Shown: positions 51,813 to 61,933 of the stretch, piece after piece
How positions within the stretch are numbered: position 1 is the stretch's first letter
Layout of the letters: the number at the start of each line of letters is the position of its first letter
NCBI RefSeq assembly: GCF_021432085.1
Contig: NZ_CP090366.1
Span: 868,001-932,000, forward strand
Direction of reading: 5' to 3'
Source of the DNA: Stutzerimonas kunmingensis
GTDB taxonomy: Bacteria > Pseudomonadota > Gammaproteobacteria > Pseudomonadales > Pseudomonadaceae
Length of the DNA stretch: 64,000 bases
Program-made: the position numbers and the translations under genes
Notes under the pieces: model-generated
Told to the model about the DNA's origin: nothing
Databases searched by the model: none
Seen by the model: the letters and a program-made list of their open reading frames with translations, nothing else

Positions 51813-52727
51813 CTATGTCCCCAGGCCCTGGGGAAATAGCTTGGGGTTTGAGAAAGCCTGCTTAAGGTGGTCGTACACCAATCGCACCCGCTTCGATACA
51901 GGACCCTGCTGCGGGCGGTATATGAACAGATCCCATGGTGCTGGAGCGTGATCAGCCAAAACGGCAACCAGCTTTCCTGACCGCAGATGAGGCTCAGCCA
52001 GATAGGCAGGAATTTGGCCAAAACACATGCCTGCCAGGGTGGCTTCCAATTCCGTATCTGGATCATCACAGATAAGCGCTGGCTGCCTGGGCGCGAACGT
52101 TTGCCCGTCGGCAAATAGCCAAGGCCAAGGGCGGCCATTTTTCCGGTCGATCAGGACTGAAAGTGGCAGCTTAGCTAAGGCATCCAAAGATTTAGGTGGT
52201 GTCTTTTGGCCTATGAGAGACGGGCACGCGACAACGTAAAACGGCACGGGAGCTAAGGCACGTGCAACGTAGCGCCGGTCGCGAATAACCCCCACCCGGA
52301 TACCAATATCGATATGCGCTTCAACGGCATCAGTCATCTGATCTTCCAAGCGGAGATCGAATTGCAGGTCAGGATGTGCAGCGGCCAGGGGCTGAAGAAA
52401 CGGTATTAGGAAGCGCCTGCCAATAGCATGTGGAGCCGTAATCCCCACCTTACCTGACAGCTCAGGCTCCGTCCTGTGCGACCGGAATAGCGTATCGAAA
52501 TGATCCAGAGCTGACATGGCATCTTTGGCGTAATCCTGACCGAAAGCAGTGATGCTCACCTGGCGGGTATTGCGGTGGAACAGTGATTCGCCAAGCTCAG
52601 TTTCCAGGGCTTGAATGGCTCGAGTCACCCCTTGTGGGGAGATGCCTAATCGAGTTGCCGCTTCGCGGAAGCTACCTGCCTCTGCTGCTGTGCAAAAAAT
52701 CCTAACCATCTCCATGCGGTTAAGCAT
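51813..52727 (-). CDS. LysR-family transcriptional regulator
   Basis: A 304-aa regulator. The N-terminal HTH is MLNRMEMVRIFCTAAEAGSFREAATRLGISPQGVTRAIQALE, followed by a substrate-binding domain (LSGKVGITAPHAIGRRFLIPFL). It diverges from the SDR gene at 52874 across a 146-bp region with a run of nine C at 52732-52740, and likely controls it. Confidence 0.92.
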   Translation of the reverse strand: MLNRMEMVRIFCTAAEAGSFREAATRLGISPQGVTRAIQALETELGESLFHRNTRQVSITAFGQDYAKDAMSALDHFDTLFRSHRTEPELSGKVGITAPHAIGRRFLIPFLQPLAAAHPDLQFDLRLEDQMTDAVEAHIDIGIRVGVIRDRRYVARALAPVPFYVVACPSLIGQKTPPKSLDALAKLPLSVLIDRKNGRPWPWLFADGQTFAPRQPALICDDPDTELEATLAGMCFGQIPAYLAEPHLRSGKLVAVLADHAPAPWDLFIYRPQQGPVSKRVRLVYDHLKQAFSNPKLFPQGLGT

Positions 52728-52873
52728 GTTGCCCCCCCCCCATTTATTCCATTTTCAGGAATAGTATAATCCAATCATTTCCATTTATTGAGATCAATCA
52801 TGGGTCTAAAGTTTGCGCACTGCCAGGTTAACCAGCCATGGCGAAGTACAAACCCGCCGATGAGGTTCTCAGC

Positions 52874-53617
52874 ATGAGCAATAACATTTCTGGAAAAGTT
52901 GTCGTTATCACCGGTGCCAGTAGCGGCCTGGGTGAGGTTACTGCACGCCACCTTGCTGCGCTTGGCGCTCGCGTAGTGCTGGCTGCACGTCGCAAAGATA
53001 AACTCGACGCATTGGTGGCTGAGCTGACCAATGCAGGTGGTCAGGCAATCGCGTATCAGACCGATGTTACCTCTCAGGAAGAGGTCAAAACGCTCATTCA
53101 AGGTGCCGTGGACACCTACGGTCGCATTGATGTACTGGTCAACAATGCCGGACTGATGGCGATTGCACCGCTCAGCGATGCTCGCACTGACGAGTGGGAT
53201 CGCATGATCGATATCAACATCAAGGGTCTGCTGTACGGAGTCGCGGCTGCATTGCCAGTCTTCCAGAAACAAAACAGTGGTCACTTCATCAACATCGCAT
53301 CGGTTGCAGGCCTGAAGGTGTTTAGCCCAGGTGGCACCGTGTACAGCGGCACCAAGTTTGCTGTGCGGGCTATCTCCGAAGGACTGCGTCACGAAGTCGG
53401 TGGCAGCATCCGCACCACGACTATCGAACCGGGCGCCGTGGACTCCGAACTGAAATTCGGCAGCACCCACCAACAGAGCCGCGATTTCGTGGTGGACTTC
53501 TACAAGCATGCAATTCCCGCCGAATCGGTCGCTCGAGCTATCGCCTTCGCAATTGAGCAGCCTGCTGACGTGGATATTAACGAGATCGTTCTGCGCCCAA
53601 CCGTGCAGGAATTCTAA
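52874..53617 (+). CDS. Short-chain dehydrogenase/reductase
   Basis: A 247-aa NAD(P)-dependent oxidoreductase. It has VVVITGASSGLGEVTARHLA (cofactor loop TGxxxGxG), VLVNNAGLMAIAPL (NNAG), INIASVAGLKVFSPGGTVYSGTKFAVRAIS (Ser, Tyr-x3-Lys) and a complete C-terminus. An ATG at 52874 (MSNNISGK) is preferred to 52838. Substrate unknown; this group acts on aldehydes and ketones. Confidence 0.92.
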   Translation: MSNNISGKVVVITGASSGLGEVTARHLAALGARVVLAARRKDKLDALVAELTNAGGQAIAYQTDVTSQEEVKTLIQGAVDTYGRIDVLVNNAGLMAIAPLSDARTDEWDRMIDINIKGLLYGVAAALPVFQKQNSGHFINIASVAGLKVFSPGGTVYSGTKFAVRAISEGLRHEVGGSIRTTTIEPGAVDSELKFGSTHQQSRDFVVDFYKHAIPAESVARAIAFAIEQPADVDINEIVLRPTVQEF

Positions 53618-53677
53618 TGAGTTGAGGGCCTGTCTCTTCGGCGTCAGGCCCCGCTTATCTGGAGTGAAAAGCGGTGA

Positions 53678-53902
53678 GTGCCACATGGCCCGGAAGAAAA
53701 GAAGCAAGCGCTCGATGCAGGTGCTGAATGCCCTGCAATTCTTCAGCAGCTTGCAGCTGTTCGTGGGGCTGACAACGGATTGATGGCAACGGTTATGGAG
53801 AGCTATCTACGGGAAGAGTTTCCCAGTAGCGAAATCAGGAGCGATTCGCAGAACAAGTCCATTGACGAGACCATCTCCATCGTCCGCTCCTACCTGCGGT
53901 AG
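53678..53902 (+). pseudogene. frmR: FrmR/CsoR-family repressor with an internal deletion
   Basis: GTG start with GGAG upstream. The 74-aa product MPHGPEEKKQALDAGAECPAI... matches formaldehyde-responsive FrmR, usually about 91 aa. It joins PEEKK directly to the ALDAGAEC segment and so lacks about 17-20 residues of the first helix that carry basic DNA-contacting residues. The sensor Cys (GAECPAILQQ) and core helix (LAAVRGADNGLM) remain. The deletion is in frame, so a stable but non-repressing protein is possible. It precedes frmA by 59 bp. Confidence 0.75.
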
Positions 53903-53937
53903 AGGCACCAGGGTGCCCTCGGTGAGGGAAAATTTAG

Positions 53938-55071
<1,134 letters not shown>

Positions 55072-55114
55072 TCGCCCACTACCCATTCAACGCCAACCAC
55101 CAAGGAAATTAATC

Positions 55115-55513
55115 ATGTCCACTCCTGTCATTTCTGGCGATGGCATCTTTTCGCACATCTTTATCGGCGCTGCCGACCTTCAGAAGTCGGTCGCGTTCTA
55201 CGCCGCCGCTCTGGGTGCTCTTGGCATCAAGAACCTCGGTCCTTTCAACAACGGATGGGTACTTTTCGGTCGCGAAAAGCCGGCTTTCATCATCGCCCGC
55301 CCGGGCAATGGTGAAGCGCCTTCCAGCAACGGCGTGACGATCGGCTTTGCGGCCGCCACTCCCGCTGAAGTGGATGCCTTCCACGCCGCCGGCCTTGCCG
55401 CAGGCGGCACTGACGAGGGCCAACCTGGCGCACGTGGTCACCTGCCGGGTGCCTATGCTGCCTACCTGCGTGATCCGGCGGGCAACAAGGTCTGCTCGTA
55501 CACCTTCGTCTGA
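55115..55513 (+). CDS. VOC-family (glyoxalase-like) protein
   Basis: A 132-aa protein with the beta-alpha-beta-beta-beta fold of the vicinal oxygen chelate family: FSHIFIGAADLQKSVAFYAAAL at the start and YAAYLRDPAGNKVCSYTFV at the end, with metal-ligand-type His and Glu positions. It lies 43 bp after frmA. Such genes often accompany frmA and may process glutathione adducts (inference). Confidence 0.88.
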   Translation: MSTPVISGDGIFSHIFIGAADLQKSVAFYAAALGALGIKNLGPFNNGWVLFGREKPAFIIARPGNGEAPSSNGVTIGFAAATPAEVDAFHAAGLAAGGTDEGQPGARGHLPGAYAAYLRDPAGNKVCSYTFV

Positions 55514-55617
55514 AAGCAAGGAAGCTGAGAGCGTTCTGACAGGGTCAGCACAAGCCTCTATTATACGGCGAGCCTGTTAGACGGACTGCGTAACGCGGTG
55601 CATGCTCATGAAGATCG

Positions 55618-55661
55618 GCCCGCAGCCATGTGTGAAACGCATGGCTGCGGGCATTTGTTTT
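55618..55661 (+). terminator. Terminator after the frm operon
   Basis: GCCCGCAGCCATG-N9-CATGGCTGCGGGC (13-bp perfect arms, 55619-55653) followed by ATTTGTTTT. Confidence 0.88.
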
Positions 55662-55698
55662 GAAGCGTGCTTTTCAACCAATGAGAAATGAGGTCGTT

Positions 55699-57033
55699 AT
55701 GAAAGAGCCGGCCAATATCAATACGACGACCGTACAACCCACCCCAACCGCCACCGTGTACGGCATGCCGGCTTATGCCGATCGTGCTGCAGCCGTGGGT
55801 GAAGTGCATGCGCGCCCGCATCTGTTGCTTGAGGCCCCCCGCGGTATATTGCAGCTCGCTTTCATGACCGAAGGTGACCAGACCAGGGATCAGATGGCGA
55901 TGAGCGAGTTGTCTCATCGCTTCGGCGTTGCCGAGCCCGACCACGCTACGCCGCTACACGGCATGACATGGGATGAGGGAGACCTTCACTGTGAAAAGCA
56001 CACCGAGTTCTCTACGTATCTCTGGTGCGCTTCGCTGGATTCCAAGACGGGAGAGCCTTGCGGAGAAAATCCCTTCAAACATGGATTTGTTCCTCCGGGC
56101 CCGGTCATATCCGGCATCCGCTTGAGACTTCTTCCGTGGATACCAGAAACGGAGAAGGAGGCTGATCGCTTCGATCCTGCCAGCCTGTGCTACTCGTTGG
56201 TAGAGAACGGCTCTGCCGCCATCTTGACCGACTTCCGACAGGATGAGGATGGCCTGACGCAGATCCTCATCCTTGCTCGTGATTTGACCCCGGCGCGGGC
56301 AGGTGCGCTGGCTCAACTTCTATTGGAGATCGAGACGTACCGTACCTTGGCGTTGCTGTCTCTGCCGTTGACGCGATCGATGACGTCGGAGCTGCGACAC
56401 ATGGAGTCGCGCCTTGCTGCGATCACTGACGAGATGTGTACGAATTTGGTAGAACGCCGCGATAGCGACGTGCTGCTTTCCGAATTGACAGGTCTGGCCG
56501 CCGAACTGGAAGCTGGCGTCGCGGCAAATCTCTATCGCTTCGGCGCCAGCCGTGCCTACTACGAGATCGTCGAGGAAAGGCTGGCTGCGCTTTCAGAAGT
56601 GGCCGTATCCGGATACAGCACCTGGGCGGATTTCCTGCAGCGTCGCATCGCTCCAGCCATGCGGGAGTGCCAATCCGTAAAGGAGCGCCAGGCCAAGCTC
56701 TCCGACAAACTGACCCGAGCCATCGCGTTGCTGCGTTCGTGGATCGACGTCGAACTTGAACGCCAGAACCGCGATCTGCTGGCTTCGATGAACAACCGGG
56801 CCAAGTTGCAATTGCGCCTTCAGCAAACCGTCGAAGGCCTGTCGGTCGCGGCAATTTCTTATTACGTCGTGAGTCTTCTCGGCTACCTGCTCAAGGGCAT
56901 TCCGATCGTTCACGACAGCGTGGCGCCGGTGATGGCGGTTCTGGTACCTGCGGTGATGCTGACGATCTGGTGGATCGTCCGCAGGATAAGACACGCCCAC
57001 AGCGACACGGCGGCGGAAGAGAAATCTTCCTGA
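55699..57033 (+). CDS. DUF3422 family membrane protein
   Basis: A 444-aa protein of unknown function. The family start ADRAAAVGEVHARPHLLLEAPRGILQLAF is followed by LSHRFGVAEPDHATPLHGMTWDEGDLHCEKHTEFSTYLW, a long helical middle and two C-terminal membrane segments (ISYYVVSLLGYLLKG and VAPVMAVLVPAVMLTIWWIV). The ATG at 55699 has GAGG upstream; an earlier start at 55660 is less likely. DUF3422 genes often pair with nhaA-type antiporters, and an nhaA start remnant follows at 57091. Confidence 0.88.
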   Translation: MKEPANINTTTVQPTPTATVYGMPAYADRAAAVGEVHARPHLLLEAPRGILQLAFMTEGDQTRDQMAMSELSHRFGVAEPDHATPLHGMTWDEGDLHCEKHTEFSTYLWCASLDSKTGEPCGENPFKHGFVPPGPVISGIRLRLLPWIPETEKEADRFDPASLCYSLVENGSAAILTDFRQDEDGLTQILILARDLTPARAGALAQLLLEIETYRTLALLSLPLTRSMTSELRHMESRLAAITDEMCTNLVERRDSDVLLSELTGLAAELEAGVAANLYRFGASRAYYEIVEERLAALSEVAVSGYSTWADFLQRRIAPAMRECQSVKERQAKLSDKLTRAIALLRSWIDVELERQNRDLLASMNNRAKLQLRLQQTVEGLSVAAISYYVVSLLGYLLKGIPIVHDSVAPVMAVLVPAVMLTIWWIVRRIRHAHSDTAAEEKSS

Positions 57034-57090
57034 CGAGCTGCCGTCCTGGCGCGCGATAGCTGCGCCGTCCGTTTGAACAGAGGAGAACAA

Positions 57091-57120
57091 CATGCCAAGC
57101 AATTCTTTCGGTGAATCCTC
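57091..57120 (+). pseudogene. nhaA: First ten codons of a second nhaA, cut off by an IS fragment
   Basis: With GAGGAG upstream of the ATG, the sequence encodes MPSNSFGESS. This matches MPASSFGESS at the start of the nhaA at 62305 (8 of 10 residues), then switches at once into IS5-family sequence. The rest of the gene is missing. Confidence 0.65.
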
Positions 57121-57331
57121 TTGTACCGCTGCGGCCTGCATTGAAGCGTTTGTAGACCTTATTCCAGTAGCCAAACGCCTTGGGCAGGTCTCTCCAGGGA
57201 CATCCCGTGCGCATGCGGTACAGCATGCCCTCCACGGTCATTCGTAGATCACGCTTGTTGTAGATGGCCTTGTGCAGCAGAATTTCCCGCAGCTTCGACC
57301 AATGCTCATCGCTGAGCAGTAATCGGGGCAT
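57121..57331 (-). pseudogene. IS5-family (IS427-like) transposase, N-terminal fragment
   Basis: Starts MPRLLLSDEHWSKLREILLH, then LRMTVEGMLYRMRTGCPWRDLPKAFGYWNKVYKRFNAG, the N-terminal DUF4096-type domain of this IS group. It breaks off at about residue 65-70 at the nhaA remnant. A short stretch of IS end probably extends to about 57400. Confidence 0.85.
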
Positions 57332-57535
57332 TGCAAGCTCGTATCGATGTTGGGTCAGAGCTTCAACGATACGGGCTTGCTCTTATAGATCAATGGGTTA
57401 GCGCGAAATGGCAACAGACCCTAGCAAACCAGTTCAAATAACGTGGCGCAGTAGTTTTATCAGGTCCAAATGCGCCGTTTGGCCTGCGTCAGTTTCCCGG
57501 TGGTCTCCAGCCGTACATACACCAAACGCCTCTGG

Positions 57536-58498
57536 TCATCCACCGCGTCGCAACTCCCTGACACCCCGGCCCAGCTTGCGGCGCAACAGGGCCCGCAGGG
57601 TCACCCCATCCGAGTACCCGACCTGTGCGGCGACCTGGTCGACGCTCGCGTTTCCGGTGCGCAAGAGATGGACGGCATGCTCCACGCGCAGGTCCTGGAA
57701 ATACGACAGCGGCGTCTTGCCCAAAACGCTTTGCAGCCGCCGCGCCAAGGTGCGCTCGCTTGTGCCCGCGGCGCAGGCCGCTTCGGCCAGCGAGAACCCC
57801 TTCGCGAGCCGACGTCTGGCCCAGCATTCGAAGCGCTCCACCATCGGGTCGGCATGCGCAAGGTGGTCGGGAATCACGAACTCGGCTTGCGAACTGCGTG
57901 CCTCGACCAGCAGATAGCGTGCTACTAGGGCCGCCAGCGCCGGACTGCGCCCCCGGATGATGCGCAAGGCCAGGTCGACGTGGGCCAAAGCGGCACCCGC
58001 GGTAGTGAAGCGTGTCGAGTTCACGATCATGCGTGACTCGTCCAGCGTGACGTTCGGATAGCGCTGCCGAAACATCGGCCCCAGCCACCATGACGTCGTC
58101 GCACGATGCCCATCAAGCAGGCCACTCTCTGCAAGCAAGAAACTACCGGAGCAGGCGGCACCAAGGTGCGCGCCAGCGGTGGACCACTGCTGTAGCACGG
58201 CGACCGCATCGGGCACGTCGGGGCGTGTGAGCCGAGCCGAGAGCGTGTCAGGCATCTTTTCACCAAACGCGGGCACGAGCACGACGTCTGGTTCCGGCAC
58301 ACCACGCGCAGTGACCACGGGGACCGTCAAGCCTTGCGCAGTTCGGATGCGACGCCGCACGCCCACCAGCGTGAGCTCTATGTGCGCGGGAGCCTGTGGC
58401 AGCGAGCCCGACATCGCATTGGCCAAGCCCACTGTGTCGGTGAGCGCCGCAAGCCCCAGATCAAACACGCCATCACAAACAAGGATGTGGATTTTCAT
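57536..58498 (-). CDS. GlxA-family regulator (DJ-1/PfpI domain plus AraC HTH)
   Basis: A 320-aa regulator. The N-terminal class-I-amidotransferase-like domain (MKIHILVCDGVFDLGLAAL, HLGAACSGSFLLAESGLLDGHRATTSWW with a Cys nucleophile-elbow) is followed by a C-terminal AraC domain (GFSLAEAACAAGTSERTLARRLQSVLGKTPLSYFQDLRV, VDQVAAQVGYSDGVTLRALLRRKLGRG). ATG at 58498 is chosen over 58549. It diverges from the monooxygenase gene at 58613. Confidence 0.92.
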   Translation of the reverse strand: MKIHILVCDGVFDLGLAALTDTVGLANAMSGSLPQAPAHIELTLVGVRRRIRTAQGLTVPVVTARGVPEPDVVLVPAFGEKMPDTLSARLTRPDVPDAVAVLQQWSTAGAHLGAACSGSFLLAESGLLDGHRATTSWWLGPMFRQRYPNVTLDESRMIVNSTRFTTAGAALAHVDLALRIIRGRSPALAALVARYLLVEARSSQAEFVIPDHLAHADPMVERFECWARRRLAKGFSLAEAACAAGTSERTLARRLQSVLGKTPLSYFQDLRVEHAVHLLRTGNASVDQVAAQVGYSDGVTLRALLRRKLGRGVRELRRGG

Positions 58499-58502
58499 GG
58501 CA

Positions 58503-58530
58503 ACAATGATATCAATGTTGTCATTATTGT
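58503..58530. promoter_or_regulatory. Inverted-repeat operator candidate in the divergent promoter
   Basis: ACAATGA...TCATTATTGT arms around ATATCAATGTTG-type centre, within five bases of the GlxA-type regulator's start. Plausible autoregulatory site (inference). Confidence 0.45.
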
Positions 58531-58612
58531 CTATAGAGATGGCTGTCATGAAGACTTAGACTGCAGGCTCGTCGATCCATTCATCTAACCCAGTTACCCA
58601 AAGGATTACAGT

Positions 58613-58915
58613 ATGACCAAGCTCGCCCTGTTTGTTCGCCTCGAAGCCAAACCCGGCCAGGAGGCTGCGCTTGCCGACTTCCTGGCCAGCGCACTGCCGC
58701 TCGCCAACGCCGAGTCCGGCACCACTGCCTGGTTCGCATTGAAGTTTGGCCCTTCGACGTTCGGTGTGTTCGATGCCTTTGCCGATGAGGCAGGTCGCCA
58801 AGCACATCTGAACGGCCAGATCGCCGCGGCCTTGATGGCCAACGCCGCGACCTTGCTCAGTTCTCCGCCCAATATCGAGAAGGTCGAACTGCTTGCAGCC
58901 AAACTGCCTGCATGA
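58613..58915 (+). CDS. Antibiotic-biosynthesis-monooxygenase (ABM) domain protein
   Basis: A 100-aa ferredoxin-like fold protein: LALFVRLEAKPGQEAALADFLASALPLA, TTAWFALKFGPSTFGVFDAFADEAGRQAHLNG. Similar to small putative quinol monooxygenases that form dimers without cofactor. It is probably controlled by the divergent GlxA-type regulator. Substrate unknown. Confidence 0.87.
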   Translation: MTKLALFVRLEAKPGQEAALADFLASALPLANAESGTTAWFALKFGPSTFGVFDAFADEAGRQAHLNGQIAAALMANAATLLSSPPNIEKVELLAAKLPA

Positions 58916-59529
58916 CAACCCGGCCTTGACCCAATCAGGTCACGCTGCAGGATGGGGGGCACAAGCTCTACGCAGCGATCCCCCCCTCGATTGCACTTGC
59001 CCAGGGAGCTACCTTCCACAGCGACGGGGGGCAATATTGCAGCCAGAACTTCCAAGCTGCGTCAGCAAGCAGGGGCAACATCAGGGCTGGCTGTGATGTT
59101 CCGATTCGTCGGGTAGTTATCGAGAAGTACCGACTGTTTGCAACGTGTCGGTACCGAGAGCCGTCTGGGCGAGCCAGATTTCCGGCCCATTGGAAGTCCG
59201 CAGTCCGCAAGCGCGGATCGATCGAGCGATTTGTTGAAAATCAACGACCTAGCACCGGGCCGTTCGGGCTAGTGAGGGTTTCTGGGGGGGCGTAACGATT
59301 CGAACTCCTGCAGGGGCTCGGTGGGGTGGAACCCTGCGCCAAACCTATGTAACTCAGCGCCTTGCGACCGCTGCAAACTCCTGCGGAAAGGTGCGGAATC
59401 CGGGCCTTGATGCCCGCAATCCTACCAGTTCTGCCCTGGTCGGGTCACCAACCGAGCGCATCAGACAGGGCGCCAGTTCTATTCCCGTTTGGGAATTGAA
59501 CCCGCGTCAGCATCCACTCATCCGACGTT
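58916..59529. other. Region without recognisable gene
   Basis: About 610 bases between the ABM gene and a decayed pseudogene. All frames are short or of poor codon character. I see no tRNA, IS end or repeat that I can support. Confidence 0.4.
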
Positions 59530-59532
59530 CGA

Positions 59533-59880
59533 TCAGGCGGTGACGAACCGCTCCCGAAATGCTCGCCGGACCTGGTCGTAAGGCACAGGGCTGGTGGCGT
59601 GCGGGACCAGCGCGCTTCTGTCGCCGATGAGGTAGTTGATCCGGTAGGTGCAGTTTCCGGAGGGGTGCAGCATGCCGGCAATCACCCGGTCGGGATTCAG
59701 AACCCGCTCCTGGATCAGGCGGTCCAGCACGCTCTGGACCTACGGCCCCAAGCCAACGAACATGGCATCTTTCAGTTCTTCGACTTCCGCCGCGAAGTGC
59801 TACAGCAGGTACTTCCTCAGCAAGGGGTGCTTGGTCATATCCGGTGAGCCACGGTAATCGTCGTCCTTTACGAATACCGG
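59533..59880 (-). pseudogene. Decayed uracil-DNA-glycosylase-like protein (C-terminal part)
   Basis: One minus-strand frame reads VFVKDDDYRGSPDMTKHPLLRKYLL-stop-HFAAEVEELKDAMFVGLGP-stop-VQSVLDRLIQERVL and GMLHPSGNCTYRINYLIG, ending FRERFVTA. The HPSG block resembles the C-terminal motif of UDG-superfamily enzymes. Two in-frame TAG codons, each one change from CAG, interrupt it, and the 5' part is missing. Family assignment is tentative. Confidence 0.5.
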
Positions 59881-59906
59881 ATAGCGCAGACATTGATTTT
59901 CGTGCG

Positions 59907-60803
59907 TTAGAGAGGGCCTCGCTGCCCAAAAGCCTCACGCGCAAACTCCAAGAAGCTGCGCAGCTTTGGAGTCATTCTTCGGTCAGGGGCATAGAGGATG
60001 TGCATTGCGGTATTCGGCACCGGGTACTGCGGCAACAGACGCACCAGTGTCCCATCGCGCAGTGCATCGCTAACCAACTCTATCGGCTGTAGAACCACGC
60101 CTAGACCAGCTACAGCCGCTGCCAGCAGTGGATCACCTTGATTGATCGTTAATTTGCTTGTAATAGGAACATCTATACGCCCCTCCGGGCTGTCGAAGCT
60201 CCAGTGTGAGCGGCCATCAGAATAGGTAAACCCCAGACATTCCTGCTGCTGTAGATCCCACGGATTGATGATGGGAGGGCGACGTGCAAGATAGGACGGC
60301 GCAGCGCATAAAACCATCTGATAGGGCTCCAGTGGCAATGCCTTCAACCCACTGCTCGCCAGCTCGCCGATGCGAAATACCACGTCGTAACCATCATCAA
60401 CGATATCGACCAGTTCGTTCGATAACGTTAGGTCAACAGACACCTGAGGATACCGAACCATGTATTCCAGCAGGCGTGGCGAAAGCGTGCGGATTCCGAA
60501 CGTGACCGGCGCGTTGATGCGAAGGCGGCCGCTTGGTGTGCCCCGAGTGAGGGCAGCCAGGCTCTCGGCAGACTGCATGTCTGCAAGGATCAGTTTTGCT
60601 CGCGGGTAGAACGCCCTGCCGAAGTCGGTGAGGCTTTGCCTGCGCGTAGTCCGGTGCAGCAGGGAAACACCCAGATGTTGTTCGAGCATTTTCACCTGTT
60701 TCCCTACCAATTGAGGGGACAGATTCAGGTCGTCCGCAGCGGCGCTGAATGAACCCAGCTCAACTGTTTTGACGAACGTGGCCATCTGGGTCAGGCGATC
60801 CAT
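59907..60803 (-). CDS. LysR-family transcriptional regulator
   Basis: A 298-aa regulator of the CrgA-like subgroup. HTH: MDRLTQMATFVKTVELGSFSAAADDLNLSPQLVGKQVKMLEQ and LLHRTTRRQSLTDFGRAFY; effector domain: GRLRINAPVTFGIRTLSPRLLEYM. ATG at 60803 is preferred to the upstream in-frame start. It diverges from the oxidoreductase at 60941 and probably regulates it. Confidence 0.92.
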   Translation of the reverse strand: MDRLTQMATFVKTVELGSFSAAADDLNLSPQLVGKQVKMLEQHLGVSLLHRTTRRQSLTDFGRAFYPRAKLILADMQSAESLAALTRGTPSGRLRINAPVTFGIRTLSPRLLEYMVRYPQVSVDLTLSNELVDIVDDGYDVVFRIGELASSGLKALPLEPYQMVLCAAPSYLARRPPIINPWDLQQQECLGFTYSDGRSHWSFDSPEGRIDVPITSKLTINQGDPLLAAAVAGLGVVLQPIELVSDALRDGTLVRLLPQYPVPNTAMHILYAPDRRMTPKLRSFLEFAREAFGQRGPL

Positions 60804-60940
60804 TATAAACACTCTGTTTCTAGTAATACGCCATCGTAGGCATTTATCTAGCGCCAACCAATGACTAAATTTTTGTCACCTTTCGAGTGCCCGGATACCT
60901 TCCGGATGTACGTCGAGGCCCATTGATAAACGAGGTATTT

Positions 60941-61933
60941 ATGATGGCACGCATTGTCAGAATTCATGAATACGGTGACGCCAGCGTTCTGAAGCTGGAA
61001 GATCTGGAAGTATCGGCACCAGCAGCAAACGAGGTGCAAATTAGTGTTAAAGCTTTTGGCTTGAACCGAGCCGAAGTGATGTTCCGCAATCACGCATACC
61101 TACAAGAAGCGGAGTTCCCCAGCCGCTTAGGCTACGAGGCCGCAGGCATCGTAACGGCAGTTGGGAGCGACGTAACCGAGATCACGATTGGTGACTCGGT
61201 CGCTCTGATCCCACCTCTGGATATTGCTCGCTGGGGCACCTACGGCGAGTTGGCCAATGTACCGGCCCACCTGGTGGTAAAGAGCCCTGAGAACTTGTCC
61301 TTTGAAGAGGCTGCGGCGTCTTGGATGCAGTACGTCACCGCCTGGGGGGGATTGATTGAACAGGCGAAGCTACGTCAGGGCGATTTTGTCATCGTTACCG
61401 CCGCGTCAAGCAGTGTTGGCTTGGCCGCCTTCCAAATGGCTCGTATGGTCGGCGCCACATCGATTGCGATCACTCGAACTCACGCGAAGAAGCAAGCCCT
61501 ACTTGATGCAGGCGCTGCGCATGTCATCGTCAGCGATGAAGAGGATATCGTCGAGCGTGTTATGACGATAACTGCCGGTCAAGGCGCTCGCGTTGTATTC
61601 GATCCTGTAGGCGGGCCGTCCTTGGAACCTCTCACGCAGAGCATGGCGCGGGGCGGAATTTTGCTGGAGTACGGCGCACTTAGCTCTGAACCGACACCAT
61701 TCCCACTGTTTACCGTGCTGGGCAAAAGCCTGACTTTGAAGGGCTATCTCTACGCAGAGATTGTGGCCGACCCTGAAGCCCTAGAGAGAGCAAAGGCTTT
61801 TATTCTGCAAGGGTTGGAGTCCGGTGCGTTGCGCCCGATCATCGCAAAGACATTCACACTTAGCGACATCCAGGATGCCCATCGTTTCCTTGAAGCCAAT
61901 CAGCAGATCGGCAAGATCGTGGTAACTGTCTGA
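60941..61933 (+). CDS. Zinc-independent MDR-family quinone oxidoreductase
   Basis: A 330-aa NADPH-dependent enzyme: MMARIVRIHEYGDASVLKLEDLEV, KAFGLNRAEVMFRNHAYL, FPSRLGYEAAGIVTAVGSDV, the cofactor region GDFVIVTAASSSVGLAAFQMARMVGAT, and DIQDAHRFLEANQQIGKIVVTV at the end. It lacks the zinc ligands of true alcohol dehydrogenases. GAGG lies upstream of the ATG at 60941. Likely handles quinones or reactive aldehydes. Confidence 0.9.
   Translation: MMARIVRIHEYGDASVLKLEDLEVSAPAANEVQISVKAFGLNRAEVMFRNHAYLQEAEFPSRLGYEAAGIVTAVGSDVTEITIGDSVALIPPLDIARWGTYGELANVPAHLVVKSPENLSFEEAAASWMQYVTAWGGLIEQAKLRQGDFVIVTAASSSVGLAAFQMARMVGATSIAITRTHAKKQALLDAGAAHVIVSDEEDIVERVMTITAGQGARVVFDPVGGPSLEPLTQSMARGGILLEYGALSSEPTPFPLFTVLGKSLTLKGYLYAEIVADPEALERAKAFILQGLESGALRPIIAKTFTLSDIQDAHRFLEANQQIGKIVVTV

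Noticed and set aside
55109..55519. A 136-aa minus-strand open frame
   Set aside because: Antisense to the VOC-family gene, whose frame has a clear fold signature and operon position.
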